NCBI GenBank assembly: GCA_028583685.1
Contig: JAMXIF010001253.1
Location: 97,848,795-97,912,794, forward strand
Length of the DNA stretch: 64,000 nt
DNA from: Petaurus breviceps papuanus
Lineage: Eukaryota; Chordata; Mammalia; Diprotodontia; Petauridae
Reading direction: 5' to 3'
Below, one piece after another: positions 61,440 through 64,000 of this stretch. Position numbers and translations under genes: made by a program. The stretch's first letter is position 1; every line of letters begins with the position of its first letter. The notes below the pieces were generated by a model. The model ran no database searches. It was not told the DNA's origin and saw only the letters and a list, made by a program, of their open reading frames with translations.

Positions 61440-63720
61440 TGATGAATAATTCATCAGTTCTGTCTGCCTAGCACTTTTCTTCCTCTACACATGCTTCTTG
61501 CCAACCCTCTGATTCTTTTAACCCCAAAATCCCTTTTTCACTTTTATCCCTTCCTGTACACTCATCATTATCCAGTTCAGCCATACTCTATCCCAGTCCT
61601 AATTGTTGCCTATCCATCCATCACTCTAGTCTCTTCCATTATGCCTGGTGGAATGCCAGTTCTATTGTGGGATGATGTCAGTACATTCTTTTTTATGGAC
61701 ATTTCCTCTACCTCTGTCTTGACTGAAAGTTGGTTCTTAATCCACAGGCCTCTCCAATGAAGGCTATTTCTGTTTTTGTTTTGTTTTTTTGCTTTTTGGA
61801 GGGCAATTGGGGTTAAGTGACTTGCCCAAGGTCACACGGCTAGTTTGTGTGTTAAGTGTCTGAGACAAATCTGGTCTCAGGTCCTCCTGACTCCAGGGAC
61901 GGTGCTCTATTCACTGCGCCACCTAGCCACCCTTGAAGGCTATTTCTTTTGACACTTTACCTGTATTACAATAAGAGAAGGGGAAGTCAGCCTTGATGCC
62001 CAGTACCATTTCCAAATCATTGTTTACCTATCATTAATCAACAAGTATGCCTCTTTTAGAATCTGTTCATTATAACTATATCTATCTCATTCTTTTCCTA
62101 ATCACAATTGTCAAGTGACTTCCAAGACACTCTCCTCTCTTCCTCAGTAACTTTAGCAATTGTCAGGCTTTTTCTCTGGCCCCTTGCCATAATTTAATCA
62201 TCCATATTAATAACCCATCTGACACACAGTCTCCTTATTTAATGAATCTTCATTTGTGTTCTATGTAAGCCATCCATCAGCAGGACTATATATTCAGTCT
62301 CATCATTAGAGATAACTACCCTGCCACAAAGATCTCAAGCTCAGGATTCTCCTCAGATTCAGTTTCTTTATCTTCTACTTCCTTTCCCTGCCTCTACCTA
62401 ACCTTCTCTCTACCTTCATCCTAACTTCTAGTCCCTTGATGCTCCTCTGTTCCCCAGGTTCACTAGTGCTATCCTAGTTTCACTTACATCTATACCTAGC
62501 TTGGACCTATCCATAGCCATTTTCATCATGACCTCTGTTCTTAATCCACATGACACTCACTAGCTGTGTGACTCTGGCAAGTTACTTAATCTGTGTCTGC
62601 CATGGTTTCCTCAACTGTTAAATGAGAATAATAAGGGTACCTACCTCCTAAGATAATATCCATAAAGCATTTAACACAGTTCCTGGCACACAGTAGGCAC
62701 TTAAAACATATTAGTTTCCTTCTTCCTATCGTATTTAATGTGGAAATTCTTAACATTGTATCACCCTTCACTCCTTTTATTTTCTCAGCTTCTGTTCTCT
62801 GATGCAGGGGAAGCCTAGTCCAGCAGAAGGAGAACTGCCCTGAGAACCAAACACCAGGTTCTGATCCAACTCTTCAAACTTATTGTGCAAAGCAAGTAAT
62901 TTCACCTCTCTGGATCTCAGCTGCCCCATCTCTAACATGAGGGAGTGGCACTTGATCTCCAGTGGTCTTTCCTCCTCTAACATTCTGTGATTCTGGGCCT
63001 TCACTGCTGAACAGCAACATTTTTAATTCATCTCTAGACTTTCAGATTCTACACATTAGACTTTACAGACTTTCTCCATGCTTCTAAATCTCTAAATCTC
63101 CTGTTTGTCTTCCTCATTTGCAACAGATGATTTCACCTTCTACTTTGCTGTGAATATGGAAACCATACAATATTGATTCCTTCATCCTTTTTTCTTTCTC
63201 TTACCCTTAGATTTCTGTGCATCCATTCATCATCTCATTCCCTCCAAAGATAAAGAGGTAGTCCTTCTCTTCCAAACAGAATTAAGTATGCTCTTCTTTC
63301 CACTTCTTCCCACTTCCTCCAGGACTTTACTTCCTAAATTCTTTTCTTTCTCATTTCTTCAAAATTCTGTTCCACTAGTTCAGTCTTTCTGCCAATTAGA
63401 GATCAGTTCTACCCTCTTTAAAATATAAACACACACTTTTATTCAACCATGACATTCACTGATGCTGTAATTTTCATCTCTCTTTTTTACTTCTGTTTTT
63501 TTCAAGAGAAGTCTTTTCCTTGCTTCTTCCACTTTCTCACTAAACATACAAAAAAACCCAAACAAACCCAACCTCATATATTAAACCTCTGTGATCTATC
63601 TTCTTTCCCCATCACTCCATTGAAATTTCTCTCGGAGATTCTCAGGGACTTTTCATTTGCCAAATCCATTTGTCTTTATTGTTAGGTTTCATTCTTCTTA
63701 ATCTCTCTGCAGCATTCAGT
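61440..63720 (+). repeat. L2-type LINE stretch with SINE/MIR inserts
   Basis: Pyrimidine-rich sequence after BBS5 exon 9 resembles sense L2 5' and endonuclease regions. A reverse SINE sits at 61783-61933, a MIR at 62560-62730 and a THER-type SINE at 62808-63005. No BBS5 exon was found here. Confidence 0.45.
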
Positions 63721-64000
63721 AATGTCGAGCTGCCTCTTCCTTTTGTTCATTCACTCATCAAACTTTGAATATCTTCTTTGTACTAGATACTGTCAGATAT
63801 AAAGATGAATAATATTGAACTTAAGTTCTCAAACAACTTAAAATTTAGAAGGGAAGATGACATAACCACAATTCATTGTAAAAAAAAATGTGATACATGC
63901 AATGACAGAAGTACAAAATGCTTTAAAAAAAACACTCCTATCCCTTGGCTTCTGTGTCCCTGGATTATTCTGCTTCTCTGTTTAGATCTCTAACTCTAGA

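Overview
The window is marsupial-type mammalian genomic DNA. It has large introns, ancient MIR and L2 repeats, and many copies of a short tRNA-derived SINE (opening 'ggctaggtggcgcagtg') of the kind abundant in marsupials, probably Australian ones. L1, RTE and R4/Dong-like LINE relics and hAT-type MITEs are also present. Coding DNA is under 4 percent of the window. Exons were found by eye from splice signals, reading-frame continuity and remembered protein families; nothing was searched.

Region 1 (about 1-28,540, + strand) holds the 3' part of a collagen XXVIII-like gene. From 5' to 3' it has short Gly-X-Y exons, a hinge exon, one large von Willebrand factor A (VWA) exon, a linker, and a Kunitz exon with all six cysteines. 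The reading frame is open and splice phases match through all chosen exons, yet about half of the Gly positions in the collagen repeat are replaced and two residues of the VWA metal site are changed. It looks like a former collagen whose frame survives while the triple helix is lost. In human, as I remember it, COL28A1 is on another chromosome and no such gene lies beside BBS5, so this may be a COL28A2-type paralogue.

Region 2 (28,540-36,000) is intergenic. It contains SINEs, MIRs and an L1 fragment with 5' end, ORF1 and the start of ORF2.

Region 3 (36,000-64,000, + strand) holds BBS5, the phosphoinositide-binding subunit of the ciliary BBSome. It has a CpG-rich promoter and nine coding exons giving 272 of about 341 residues; the last exons lie beyond the window. 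Intron 2 holds a stack of nested repeats: an L2, a hAT MITE inside it, an ORF2-less (HAL1-like) L1 inside the MITE, and SINEs inside that.

The two genes share orientation and lie about 8 kb apart; nothing in the sequence links their functions. No tRNA, rRNA, CRISPR or other host genes were recognised.
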